Shown here: piece after piece, positions 52,433-61,197 of the stretch | How the letters are laid out: every line of letters begins with the position of its first letter | How positions within the stretch are numbered: position 1 is the stretch's first letter | Source of the DNA: Intestinibacillus massiliensis | Lineage (GTDB): Bacteria; Bacillota; Clostridia; Oscillospirales; Butyricicoccaceae | Length of the DNA: 64,000 bases | NCBI RefSeq assembly: GCF_900155735.1 | Contig: NZ_LT707059.1 | Coordinates: forward strand, 639,774 to 703,773 | Reading direction: 5' to 3' | Notes under the pieces: generated by a model | Database searches by the model: none | Told to the model about the DNA's origin: nothing | What the model saw: the letters and a program-made list of their open reading frames with translations, nothing else | Position numbers and translations under genes: made by a program

Positions 52433-53683
52433 CTATTTGGCTTTTTTTAAACGTTCCGCCGCAAGCAGGATGCCGGCCTTGCCGGACGAATAGGTCAATC
52501 CGCCCTGCATATAGCACACATAGGGTTCCCGCATCGGCGCGTCTGCGGAAAGCTCGATCGACGCGCCTTGGACAAACGCCCCGGCCGCCATAATAACCGG
52601 GTCGTCATACCCCGGCATCGCCCAAGGCTCCGGCGTGACAAAGGAATCCACCGGCGCGCCCGACTGGATGCCCTCACAGAACCGGCAAAGCGGCTCCGGC
52701 GCGCCGAACGCGATGGTCTGGATAATATCATACCGGGTATCCTCCGCCTTTGGGCTGACTTCATACCCGAGCAGTTCCATAACCTTTGCACAAAAAACCG
52801 CCGTCTTGAGCGCTTGCGCGGTGATGTGCGGCGCCATAAACAGGCCTTGGTACAGCAGGCGGTTCTGCCCTATCGTGCAGCCGCATTCCCCGCCGATGCC
52901 GGGGGCCGTCAGCTTATACGCGGCGTTTTCCACCAAGTCCGCCCGGCCTGCAATATAGCCGCCGGTGGGTGCAAGGCCGCCACCGGGGTTTTTGATGAGG
53001 GAGCCTGCTATAAGGTCCGCGCCAAACTGCGTCGGCTCGGTTGTTTCCACAAACTCGCCGTAGCAGTTGTCCACCATGACAACCGCGCCCGGGTTTACCC
53101 GGTGCACAATCCCGCATATCTCGCCGATCTGGGCGCACGACAGCGTCTGGCGCACGGCATAGCCGCGGCTGCGCTGGATGAACACCAGCTTGACCGCCGG
53201 GTCTGCCGCCGCCTGCCCAATGGCGGGCAGGTCGGGCAGGCCGTCCTTCAGGTCGACCTGCCGGTAGCCGATGCCGTAGCTTTTCATGCTGCCGCACATA
53301 TCACCGGTGATGGTATTTTGTAGCGTGTCATAGGCAGGCCCGGTCACGGACAGCACGGTATCCCCCGTTTTGACGGCGGAGAACATCGCGCAGGACAGCG
53401 CATGCGTGCCGTTTACGAATCCGATCCGTACAAGCGCCGCCTCCGTGCAAAAGATATCGGCATAGATGCGGTCGAGCGTGTCACGCCCATGGTCGTCATA
53501 GCCATACCCGGTCGTTCCCGCAAACAGGTTGTCTGAAACCCTGTTTTTGCGGAAGGCTGCAAGCACCTTTTCCGTGTTGCTATCGCACGTTTCGTCAATA
53601 CGCGCCATATACGGCGCGATAAAGCGCTCGGCTTGCTTGCCGAGCGCGTAAATTTCATCTGAAATCCCTAAATAATTGGCCAT
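52433..53683 (-). CDS. methionine gamma-lyase family PLP protein (YnbB-like)
   Basis: 416 residues from the ATG at 53683 (AGGAGAGG upstream). It fits the family historically called 'aluminium resistance protein': GTTGYGYDDHGRDTLDRIYA, FVNGTHALSCAMF, IQRSRGY, VDNCYGEFVE, and the PLP lysine in AGSLIKNPGGGLAPTGGYIAG. The family is fold-type I and predicted to act on sulfur amino acids, but the reaction is not established. It is last in the envelope group, 11 bases after the acetyltransferase. Confidence 0.9.
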   Translation of the reverse strand: MANYLGISDEIYALGKQAERFIAPYMARIDETCDSNTEKVLAAFRKNRVSDNLFAGTTGYGYDDHGRDTLDRIYADIFCTEAALVRIGFVNGTHALSCAMFSAVKTGDTVLSVTGPAYDTLQNTITGDMCGSMKSYGIGYRQVDLKDGLPDLPAIGQAAADPAVKLVFIQRSRGYAVRQTLSCAQIGEICGIVHRVNPGAVVMVDNCYGEFVETTEPTQFGADLIAGSLIKNPGGGLAPTGGYIAGRADLVENAAYKLTAPGIGGECGCTIGQNRLLYQGLFMAPHITAQALKTAVFCAKVMELLGYEVSPKAEDTRYDIIQTIAFGAPEPLCRFCEGIQSGAPVDSFVTPEPWAMPGYDDPVIMAAGAFVQGASIELSADAPMREPYVCYMQGGLTYSSGKAGILLAAERLKKAK

Positions 53684-53694
53684 GGCTACCTCTC

Positions 53695-54123
53695 CTAAAG
53701 GCTGCACTCCATCCGGTAGTGCGGATACCCTTCTTCTAAAAATACATCGCTGACTGCGGTAAAACCGCATGCCTCATAAAACCCTTTCGCCCGCATCTGC
53801 GCATCCAGCACCATGCTGTGCGCGCCCATACGGCGCGCCTGCGCCCGGCACTCTTCCAGCACCGCCCTGCCGTGCCCGCCGCCGCGGGCGGGTTTCAGCA
53901 GCGCGAGCCTGCCCAAACGCATCACGGGCTTTTGATCCCAAAATATCCGGGCGGTACCGCAGGCGGCGCCGTCCAGCATGAGTAGGATATGATAACTCCG
54001 GCGATCGGTTTCGTCGAACTCCTCCTGGAACCCCTGCTCCTCCACAAATACCCTGTTCCGGATATCGTGCGCCGCATCCGGCAACTCGCCAAATGCTGAC
54101 CAGGTAAATGCTACTTCCTGCAT
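53695..54123 (-). CDS. GNAT family N-acetyltransferase
   Basis: 142 residues. IRNRVFVEEQGFQEEFDETD, the acetyl-CoA loop region RLALLKPARGGGHGRAVLE and the C-terminal FYEACGFTAVSDVFLEEGYPHYRM match ElaA-like GNAT proteins. Substrate unknown. It follows the exported protein gene by 9 bases. Confidence 0.88.
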   Translation of the reverse strand: MQEVAFTWSAFGELPDAAHDIRNRVFVEEQGFQEEFDETDRRSYHILLMLDGAACGTARIFWDQKPVMRLGRLALLKPARGGGHGRAVLEECRAQARRMGAHSMVLDAQMRAKGFYEACGFTAVSDVFLEEGYPHYRMECSL

Positions 54124-54132
54124 GCTTTGTCA

Positions 54133-54918
54133 TTACTCCGTTCCTGATGGATTGCCGATGCCTTCGGCCAGCGCGCCGCCGGGCAGGGCAAAGGCCGAAT
54201 CCTCCGGCGTTTCTGTGGAAACCATCGTCATCACGCTACTGCGGATGAGACGTTCCCCTTCAAAGATGTCGGCCCGTTTGAGCAGGCCGGTCACCGCCGA
54301 CACATAATATACGCTCCGGTGTCCCCCGTCCTGCGCGCCGACGTAGATACAGGGCTCGTAGTCCAGATTGACGCTCCCCGCCTCGGTGAGCGTTTCACGC
54401 GGCAGTGCAATGACTGTCTCATAAGTCGGCAGCATACCGGAGGCGTCCACGGAAAATGCGCCCGCCTTCCCCTCATAATAGGTGCTGCTGCCGGTCTGCC
54501 ACGCATAGAGCCTATCGCCGCTTTGGATCGTACTGCGCACGATCGACCCGGAGGGATTCAGTTCATCCGTACGGCAAACGCCATTTTTGACCGTCTGCCT
54601 GCGGGAAATGGTATGGCTGGACTGGCCATAGTAAAGCGTGTTTTCAATGGTACAGCTATAGGCGTCCGGCCTGTCCAGCGACGCGATGGTCTGCTGCACG
54701 TTGTCGGGCGTAATCTTGATCCCGTCCAGCCCGTCGTCCTGCTTGTGCTGCACCTCTGTGTCGGCTACCGGCGCCTTGTCCACCTCGCCGGGTAGGACGA
54801 TCCCCGTCCCGTCCGCGCGGTAGGCGCTGGTCGACACATAAAAGCTGAGGAACAATGTACCCACCATCACCATCGCGCCGATTGAGGCAAGCAAGGGCGT
54901 CGTCACTTTGGGTTTCAT
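54133..54918 (-). CDS. membrane-anchored exported protein, LolA-like fold suspected
   Basis: 261 residues with one N-terminal hydrophobic segment (about 9-29) that may be an anchor or signal peptide, a short acidic linker, then a beta-rich domain. The alternating pattern (SCTIENTLYYGQSS, GDRLYAWQTGSSTYYEG, PCIYVGAQDGGHRSVYYVSAVTGLLKRADIF) resembles the LolA/RseB-type half-barrel found in cell-surface lipid or polymer carriers and anti-sigma regulators. No family is certain. It sits 27 bases after wecB, in an envelope polymer context. Confidence 0.6.
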   Translation of the reverse strand: MKPKVTTPLLASIGAMVMVGTLFLSFYVSTSAYRADGTGIVLPGEVDKAPVADTEVQHKQDDGLDGIKITPDNVQQTIASLDRPDAYSCTIENTLYYGQSSHTISRRQTVKNGVCRTDELNPSGSIVRSTIQSGDRLYAWQTGSSTYYEGKAGAFSVDASGMLPTYETVIALPRETLTEAGSVNLDYEPCIYVGAQDGGHRSVYYVSAVTGLLKRADIFEGERLIRSSVMTMVSTETPEDSAFALPGGALAEGIGNPSGTE

Positions 54919-54945
54919 GCGGTTCCTCCAATCAAGCCGGGGATG

Positions 54946-56094
54946 TTACGGGCAAAACGGCGCGGGGTCGTCCTCGCGCAGGCCGAAATACTGCTCGATC
55001 GCCTGCACGATACGTTCGGACGTCTTGCCGTCGCCATAGGGGTTGACGGCGTGCGCCATCGCGTGATACGCGCCGGGGTCGTCAAACAGCTCGCGCGCCA
55101 AGCGCACGATCTCCCCCTGGTCTACGCCCGCCAGCTTTACCGTGCCCGCCTCGATCGCCTCGGGGCGTTCGGTCTCCTTACGGAGCACCAGCACCGGCTT
55201 ACCCAGGGACGGCGCCTCTTCCTGCAACCCGCCCGAATCGGTCATGATCATATAGCAACGCGCCATCAGGTTGTGCATTTCATCGACCGCAAGCGGCGCG
55301 ATCAGGTGGATGCGCGGGTTGCCGCCCAGGTACTTTTCCGCGGTCTCACGCACGTACGGGCTTAGGTGCACCGGGTACACAAAATGCACGTCCGGATAGG
55401 CAGCGGACAGCTCCGCAATCGCACGGCAGATATTCTCCATCGGCTCGCCGTAGTTTTCACGGCGGTGCGCGGTTACAAGCACAACGCGGTTCTTGGCAAA
55501 GTCAAGCGCCTGGAGCTGCTCGTCGCGGAAGGTAAACTCCCCCCGCACGGTCATATGGATCGCATCCACGACCGTATTGCCGCACACCAGCACGCCGTCA
55601 TGGATATCCTCCCGCGCGAGGTTGTCGCGGTTGCGGACGGTCGGCGCAAAATGCAGCGTCGCAATCTGGCCGGTCAGCTTGCGGTTCATCTCTTCCGGGA
55701 ACGGCGAATACTTGTCATAGGTGCGCAGGCCCGCCTCTACATGCCCCACCGGGATCTTGTGGTAGAACGCGGCCAGCGCGCCGGCAAACGTCGTCGAGGT
55801 GTCGCCATGTACGAGCACAATATCCGGCTTCGCCTCCTCCAGCACGGCGTCCAGGCCGTGCAGGGACTTTTCCGTAATCAGCGCCAGCGTCTGCCGCGGC
55901 TGCATGATATCCAGGTCGTAATCGGGCTTGATTTTGAAAATATCGAGCACTTGGTCGAGCATCTGGCGGTGCTGCGCGGTTACGCAGACGATGCTTTCCG
56001 TATGCTCCCCCTGCTCGAGCGCACGCACCAGCGGCGCCAGCTTGATCGCCTCTGGGCGGGTGCCGAAAACGGTCATTACTTTAATCTTTTTCAT
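54946..56094 (-). CDS. wecB: UDP-N-acetylglucosamine 2-epimerase (non-hydrolysing)
   Basis: 382 residues from the ATG at 56094. TVFGTRPEAIKLAPL, VHGDTSTTFAGALAAF, HVEAGLRT, FPEEMNRKL, TAHRRENYGEP and TDSGGLQEEAPSLGKPVL are the family blocks. It forms UDP-ManNAc, used for linkage units of teichoic acids or other surface glycans. Its start overlaps the TagO-like gene by 14 bases; the two enzymes act in succession. Confidence 0.95.
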   Translation of the reverse strand: MKKIKVMTVFGTRPEAIKLAPLVRALEQGEHTESIVCVTAQHRQMLDQVLDIFKIKPDYDLDIMQPRQTLALITEKSLHGLDAVLEEAKPDIVLVHGDTSTTFAGALAAFYHKIPVGHVEAGLRTYDKYSPFPEEMNRKLTGQIATLHFAPTVRNRDNLAREDIHDGVLVCGNTVVDAIHMTVRGEFTFRDEQLQALDFAKNRVVLVTAHRRENYGEPMENICRAIAELSAAYPDVHFVYPVHLSPYVRETAEKYLGGNPRIHLIAPLAVDEMHNLMARCYMIMTDSGGLQEEAPSLGKPVLVLRKETERPEAIEAGTVKLAGVDQGEIVRLARELFDDPGAYHAMAHAVNPYGDGKTSERIVQAIEQYFGLREDDPAPFCP

Positions 56095-57211
56095 CTGATT
56101 CTGTATCCTTTTCTTCAGATTCCGGCAGGTTGGGCTGCCCTGCCGTGTTGTGGTGCTCCGCATTGAGATGTTTGTCCACACTCAGGACGATTTTTGCGCC
56201 CACCGCGATCGCAATGATTACGGCCAGTACCAGCACCATCGCCTTGACTTCGCCGCGCGAGGTCAATACGACGGCGGCCAACCCGAGCGTGCCGCTGATC
56301 GCGTAAAGGATTGCGACGCTCTGCTTTTGGTTAAAGCCCATATCCATCAGCCTGTGATGGACGTGGCCGCGGTCGGGGCTCATCGGGCTGCGGCCGGACA
56401 GGACGCGGCGCGTGATCGCGAAGGCCGTGTCAAAAATCGGCAGGCCGAGGATCAGGAACGGCACCGCGAAGGATATCACCGCATAAAACTTAAACATGCC
56501 TTGTATGGACATGGTCGCAAGCATATACCCCAAAAAGGTCGACCCGGTATCGCCCATAAAGATTTTCGCCGGGTTGATGTTGTATGGCATAAAGCCGATG
56601 CATGCGCCCGTGAGCGCCGCCATGGCGACGGCGACGGCCATGTCGTTCGTCAGCAGGCCGACCGCGAGCATCGTCAGCGCGGCGATCGAGGAAACACCGA
56701 CCGCCAGGCCATCCAGGCCGTCGATCAGGTTGACCGCGTTTGTAATCCCCACGATCCAGATAATCGTCACCGGGATTGCAAAAATGCCGAGGTTAAAATA
56801 CGGGTTTTCTGAAAATGGGTTCAAATTTGTGAACATCGCGATTTTAAGCCCGCCCGCGCAGACGGGGATGGCCGCCGCAACGATCTGCACCACAAATTTT
56901 AGCTTGGCGCCCAGCGCCATAATATCGTCAAAAATGCCAAGCACGACGATAATGGTCGCGCCGAGCAGGATGCTCAGGAGCTGTTCGTCAAAATCAGCAA
57001 ATATGAGCATTGCACACAGGAAAGCGATAAAGATCGCCAGGCCGCCCATGCGCGGGATCGGCACCTTATGCATGCGGCGGTTATCCTTGGGCACGTCAAT
57101 CGCGCCGACCTTGTGGGCAAACCGCTTGACAAACGGCGTTAAAATATAGGCTAACACACCCGCAACGGCAAAAGCCGCAATAATTGTCCCGATTACCTGA
57201 TATTCAGACAT
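56081..57211 (-). CDS. tagO: undecaprenyl-phosphate GlcNAc-1-phosphate transferase (TagO/WecA type)
   Basis: 376 residues, about ten spans. Active-site loops: GIFDDIMALGAKLK (DDxx), NAVNLIDGLDGLA, FMGDTGSTFLGY and the HxH loop DRGHVHHRLMDMG. It attaches GlcNAc-1-phosphate to undecaprenyl phosphate, the first step of teichoic acid or related polymers. The C-terminal 50 residues are hydrophilic and acidic (ESEEKDTESDEKD). First gene of the group. Confidence 0.93.
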   Translation of the reverse strand: MSEYQVIGTIIAAFAVAGVLAYILTPFVKRFAHKVGAIDVPKDNRRMHKVPIPRMGGLAIFIAFLCAMLIFADFDEQLLSILLGATIIVVLGIFDDIMALGAKLKFVVQIVAAAIPVCAGGLKIAMFTNLNPFSENPYFNLGIFAIPVTIIWIVGITNAVNLIDGLDGLAVGVSSIAALTMLAVGLLTNDMAVAVAMAALTGACIGFMPYNINPAKIFMGDTGSTFLGYMLATMSIQGMFKFYAVISFAVPFLILGLPIFDTAFAITRRVLSGRSPMSPDRGHVHHRLMDMGFNQKQSVAILYAISGTLGLAAVVLTSRGEVKAMVLVLAVIIAIAVGAKIVLSVDKHLNAEHHNTAGQPNLPESEEKDTESDEKD

Positions 57212-57265
57212 AATTGCTACTACCTCTCCAACCTCCGTGCGCCGGGGTACCGGCGCACAGGGACT

Positions 57266-58279
57266 TTATCGCTTGACAAAGCCAACCTTCCGGTAAACTT
57301 TATCCAGCGTTTTGCGGGCTAAATAGTTGGCTTTTGCAGCGCCTTCTTTATAAACGCTTTCCAGGTAGCCTTTGTCCTGCAAAAGCGCTTCTGTCTTTTC
57401 CCGGATGGGGCGCAGCAGTTCCACGACCGCCTCGCCGACGGCAGGCTTGAAGTCGCCGTAGCCCTTGCCCTCAAATTCGGCTTCCACCTGCTCCGGCGTT
57501 TTGCCGGTTGCAAGCGCGTAGATCGAAATCAGGTTATTGACGCCGTCCTTGCCCTCGCCGCGTGCGACGCGCGTGTCCGAATCGGTCACCGCGCGGCGGA
57601 ATTTCCGCATAATATCATCCGGCTTGTCCATGAGCAGGATAAAGCTGTTCTGGTTCTCGTCGGACTTGCTCATCTTGCGGGACGGCTCCTGCAGGCTCAT
57701 GATTTTTGCGCCTGTCTGCGGGATATACGGCTCCGGCATGACAAAGGTATCGGAATATACGCCGTTAAAGCGCTGCGCAATGTTGCGCGCCAGTTCGACA
57801 TGCTGCTTCTGGTCGACGCCCACCGGCACCATATCCGTCTGATAGAGCAGGATGTCGGAAGCCATCAGCACCGGGTACGTAAACAGGCCGGCGTTGACAT
57901 TGTCCGCATGCTTGGAGGACTTGTCCTTAAACTGCGTCATGCGGGAAAGCTCGCCAAACATGGTATAGCAGCTCAGCACCCAGGCCAGTTCCGCATGCGC
58001 GGGTACGTGGCTCTGAATAAACAGCGTGCTTTTATCCGGGTCAAGGCCGCAGGCGATATACTGCGCCAGCACCTCGAGCGTCTGGCGGCGGAGCGTCGCC
58101 GGATCCTGACGGACGGTGATGGCATGCATATCGACGACGCAGTAAATGCAGTTATATTCCTCCTGCAGCGGGCCGAAATTGCGGATTGCGCCGAGGTAAT
58201 TCCCCAGGGTCAGCTTCCCGCTCGGCTGCACGCCGGAGAAGATGGTTTTCTTCTTCTGTTCGATCGTATTTTCGCTCAT
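57266..58279 (-). CDS. trpS: tryptophanyl-tRNA synthetase
   Basis: 337 residues, class I. The HIGH-like motif is in GVQPSGKLTLGNYLGA and KMSKS in SRKMSKSDEN; GLFTYPVLMASDILLYQTDMVPVGVDQKQH is the TrpRS tryptophan pocket region. It charges tRNA-Trp, whose uncharged form is sensed by the T-box of the trp operon in this window. Unlike many Firmicutes trpS genes it has no T-box of its own, being second gene behind an aminotransferase (ATGA overlap). Confidence 0.96.
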   Translation of the reverse strand: MSENTIEQKKKTIFSGVQPSGKLTLGNYLGAIRNFGPLQEEYNCIYCVVDMHAITVRQDPATLRRQTLEVLAQYIACGLDPDKSTLFIQSHVPAHAELAWVLSCYTMFGELSRMTQFKDKSSKHADNVNAGLFTYPVLMASDILLYQTDMVPVGVDQKQHVELARNIAQRFNGVYSDTFVMPEPYIPQTGAKIMSLQEPSRKMSKSDENQNSFILLMDKPDDIMRKFRRAVTDSDTRVARGEGKDGVNNLISIYALATGKTPEQVEAEFEGKGYGDFKPAVGEAVVELLRPIREKTEALLQDKGYLESVYKEGAAKANYLARKTLDKVYRKVGFVKR

Positions 58280-59478
58280 GCTTCTACTTCCTTTAAATAG
58301 TCTTCAATTACTTTGCCCAGGATGGCGATCCCCGTTTCGATCTGGCTGTCGGACGGGAGGGAGAAATTGAGCCGGATCCCCGGGCTTTTCATCTCATCGT
58401 TGACCAGGAACGAAACGCCGGGCACCGCGGCGACCTTCTGCACGCCGGCGCGCTCGCAAAGCGCGAACCCGTCGCAGCCGTCGGGGAGCTGTACCCAGAG
58501 GAACAGGCCGCCGTCGGGATGGGTCACGCTGACGCGCTTGTCAAAGTGCCGGCCGATCGCGTCCAGCATCACGTCGCGCTTGTGGCGGTAGAGGCCGCGC
58601 ACCTGCTCGATGTGCGCATCGAGATCATATCTATTTAAGTACTCGGAAATGACCATCTGGAAAAACAGGTTGGAATGCACGTCGCTCGTCTGCTTTGCGA
58701 CCACCATTTTCCCGATCACCTCACGCGGCGCGCAGGCAAAGCCCATCCGGATCCCCGGCGCAAGCACCTTGGAATAGGAACCCGCATAAATGACGCGCCC
58801 GTTTACGTCCATGCTCTTGATCGCCGGGACAGGCTCCCCGGAGTAGCGCAGTTCAAAATAGGGGTTGTCCTCCAGGATCATGACGTTATATTTTTCCGCG
58901 AGCGCGAGCATTTCCCGCCGGCGGGATTCCGGCATCGTACGCCCGCTCGGGTTCTGGAACGTCGGGATGGTGTAGATCACCTTGACACGCGGCTGTGTCT
59001 TGAGCAGGTTTTCCAGGATGTCCATCCGCATGCCCAGCTCGTCCGTCGGGCAGCCGACCAGACGCACGCGGTACGACCGGAAAGCGTTGAGCGCGCCGAC
59101 AAAGCTCGGGTCTTCACAGATGAGGGTATCCCCTTCATTCAAAAACACCTTGGCCGCCAGCTCCAACGCCTGCTGCCCGCCACTCGTGATGATCAGGTCG
59201 TCCCCGTCCGTCCCGATGCGGTACTTTTCGCGCAGCCGCTTGGCCGTCTGCTGGCGCAGCGGCATATACCCTTCGGTCATGCCGTACTGCAGCGCTTCCC
59301 CCGCCCGGTTCCGGAACAGGTCAGTGGCGATTTCCGCCATTTCCGCAGCCGGGAAACTCTCCGGAGACGGGTTGCCCGCCGCGAAGGAAATGACCGACGG
59401 GTCTTGCGTTACTTTAAGGATTTCGCGGATCGCGGAAGGCTTCAAGCCGGAAATCCGATCCGAAAACTGATATTGCAT
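58276..59478 (-). CDS. PLP-dependent aminotransferase, 2-aminoadipate/aromatic type (LysN/MocR-like class)
   Basis: 400 residues. ISFAAGNPSPESFP, ITSGGQQALELAAKVFL, IPTFQNPSGRTM, ILEDNPYFELRY and the PLP lysine in AGSYSKVLAPGIRMG match the group of 2-aminoadipate and aromatic aminotransferases (without the MocR DNA-binding part). The arginine in GIRLNFSLPS binds the substrate carboxylate. Translational coupling to trpS hints at an aromatic substrate, but this is inference. Confidence 0.9.
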   Translation of the reverse strand: MQYQFSDRISGLKPSAIREILKVTQDPSVISFAAGNPSPESFPAAEMAEIATDLFRNRAGEALQYGMTEGYMPLRQQTAKRLREKYRIGTDGDDLIITSGGQQALELAAKVFLNEGDTLICEDPSFVGALNAFRSYRVRLVGCPTDELGMRMDILENLLKTQPRVKVIYTIPTFQNPSGRTMPESRRREMLALAEKYNVMILEDNPYFELRYSGEPVPAIKSMDVNGRVIYAGSYSKVLAPGIRMGFACAPREVIGKMVVAKQTSDVHSNLFFQMVISEYLNRYDLDAHIEQVRGLYRHKRDVMLDAIGRHFDKRVSVTHPDGGLFLWVQLPDGCDGFALCERAGVQKVAAVPGVSFLVNDEMKSPGIRLNFSLPSDSQIETGIAILGKVIEDYLKEVEA

Positions 59479-59534
59479 GGCTTCATTGCCCCTTTTATGC
59501 AGAATCGTGCTGGATTAAAATATACCTATCAGTT

Positions 59535-59563
59535 ATCATAGCACAAAAGCCCGGTGCGTGCAA
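59535..59563 (-). promoter_or_regulatory. promoter of aminotransferase-trpS
   Basis: Minus strand TTGCAC (59558-59563), 17-base spacer, TATGAT (59535-59540), giving a leader of about 50 bases with AAAGGGG before the ATG. Confidence 0.65.
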
Positions 59564-59602
59564 TGTCCCGTTCCCTGTTTTCGGCAAAAACATGGCGCCC
59601 CG

Positions 59603-59632
59603 TTGACAAGGACCGCCCCGAACCAGTATAGT
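59603..59632 (+). promoter_or_regulatory. promoter of glpK
   Basis: TTGACA (59603-59608), 18-base spacer, TATAGT (59627-59632). Confidence 0.7.
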
Positions 59633-59667
59633 TAGACTATATAAGCGGAAAAGGGGCGGATATGCAT

Positions 59668-61155
59668 ATGATGCAGTACATATTGGCGCTTGACCAGGGT
59701 ACGACCAGTTCGCGCGCCATCCTGTTTGATACACAGCAAAATATCGTCGGCGTGGCGCAAAAGGAGCTGACGCAGATATACCCGCACGAAGGCTGGGTAG
59801 AACAAAACCCGATGGAGATCTATTCTTCGCAATATGCCGTCATGATGGAAGTGATCGCGTCCAGCGGCGTGCGCGCGCAGGAGATCGCCGCCATCGGCAT
59901 CACAAACCAGCGGGAAACCACCATCCTGTGGGACAGGCACACCGGCCGGCCAATCTACAACGCGATCGTATGGCAATGCCGCAGGACCGCTCCGATCGTG
60001 GACGGGCTGTGCGGCGCGGGGCTGTCCCCGTACATCCGCCGGACGACCGGCCTTGTGCCGGACGCCTACTTTTCCGGCACAAAAATCAAATGGATTTTGA
60101 ATCAGGTGCCGGGCGCACGCGAACGCGCGGCACAGGGCGACATCCTGTTCGGCACGGTTGATTCCTGGCTGGTGTGGAAACTCACGGACGGCGCCGCGCA
60201 TATCACGGACGTCACCAACGCATCCCGCACCATGCTGTACGATATCCGCAAGCTGGACTGGGACGATACGCTGCTTGGGGCGCTGGACATCCCGCGCGCC
60301 ATGCTGCCGGAGGTGCGCTCCTCCAGCGAGGTTTACGGCTATGCCGATATCCAGAACGCCCGCATCCCGATTGCAGGCATTGCGGGCGACCAGCAGGCCG
60401 CGCTGTTCGGGCAGACCTGCTTTGCGGCGGGCGACACGAAAAACACCTACGGGACAGGCTGTTTCCTGCTCATGAACACCGGTGCCGTCCCCTGTGAAAG
60501 CAATAACGGCCTGTTGACGACGATCGCGATCGGGCTGGACGGCGGCGTCCAATACGCGCTCGAAGGCAGCGTGTTCGTGGGCGGCGCGGTCATCCAGTGG
60601 CTGCGCGACGAAATGCGCTTCCTCAGCGAGAGCCGGGACGCGGAGTATTACGCCCAGAAGGTGCCGGACACCGGCGGGGTGTATTTCGTGCCGGCGTTTA
60701 CCGGGCTTGGCGCGCCCTATTGGGATATGTACGCGCGCGGCTGCCTGATCGGCTTGACACGCGGCACCCGCCGGGAGCATATTATCCGGGCGGCGCAGGA
60801 ATCCATCGCCTATCAAAGCTGCGACCTGCTTCATGCGATGCAGCGCGATACCGGGATCGAACTGCGTGAACTCAACGTGGACGGCGGCGCCAGCCGCGAC
60901 GCATTCCTGATGCAGTTCCAGGCGGATATCGCGGGCTGCACCATCCGCCGCCCGGCGATCCACGAAACCACCGCGCTCGGCGCGGCGTATCTGGCCGGCC
61001 TGGCCGCCGGGGTCTGGAAAGACCGCAACGAATTACAGTCGCTTTGGCGCTGCGAAACGACCTTTGCGCCCCATATGCCCGCGGAGGAACGCGCCCATCT
61101 GCTGAAAGGCTGGGGCAAGGCCGTCGGGCGCAGCCAGGATTGGGCGGAACACTAA
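59668..61155 (+). CDS. glpK: glycerol kinase
   Basis: About 495 residues. Three ATGs lie close together (59662, 59668, 59671); AAGGGGCGG is best placed for the second. FGGY kinase motifs: [77 protein letters not shown] and [19 protein letters not shown]. It phosphorylates glycerol to glycerol-3-phosphate. No glpF or glpD is adjacent, and the His-phosphorylation loop of Gram-positive GlpK is not obvious. Confidence 0.95.
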   Translation: MMQYILALDQGTTSSRAILFDTQQNIVGVAQKELTQIYPHEGWVEQNPMEIYSSQYAVMMEVIASSGVRAQEIAAIGITNQRETTILWDRHTGRPIYNAIVWQCRRTAPIVDGLCGAGLSPYIRRTTGLVPDAYFSGTKIKWILNQVPGARERAAQGDILFGTVDSWLVWKLTDGAAHITDVTNASRTMLYDIRKLDWDDTLLGALDIPRAMLPEVRSSSEVYGYADIQNARIPIAGIAGDQQAALFGQTCFAAGDTKNTYGTGCFLLMNTGAVPCESNNGLLTTIAIGLDGGVQYALEGSVFVGGAVIQWLRDEMRFLSESRDAEYYAQKVPDTGGVYFVPAFTGLGAPYWDMYARGCLIGLTRGTRREHIIRAAQESIAYQSCDLLHAMQRDTGIELRELNVDGGASRDAFLMQFQADIAGCTIRRPAIHETTALGAAYLAGLAAGVWKDRNELQSLWRCETTFAPHMPAEERAHLLKGWGKAVGRSQDWAEH

Positions 61156-61160
61156 AAAAG

Positions 61161-61197
61161 AAGCCCGGACAGCTAGGCCTGTCCGGGCTTTAATTTT
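61161..61197. terminator. bidirectional terminator between glpK and the UbiB-like gene
   Basis: AAGCCCGGACAG pairs with CTGTCCGGGCTT, followed by TAATTTTT, overlapping the stop of the convergent gene. Confidence 0.85.

Noticed and set aside
59632..60963. A 443-residue minus-strand frame opposite glpK.
   Set aside because: Shadow of glpK with no motif; glpK motifs are unambiguous on the other strand.
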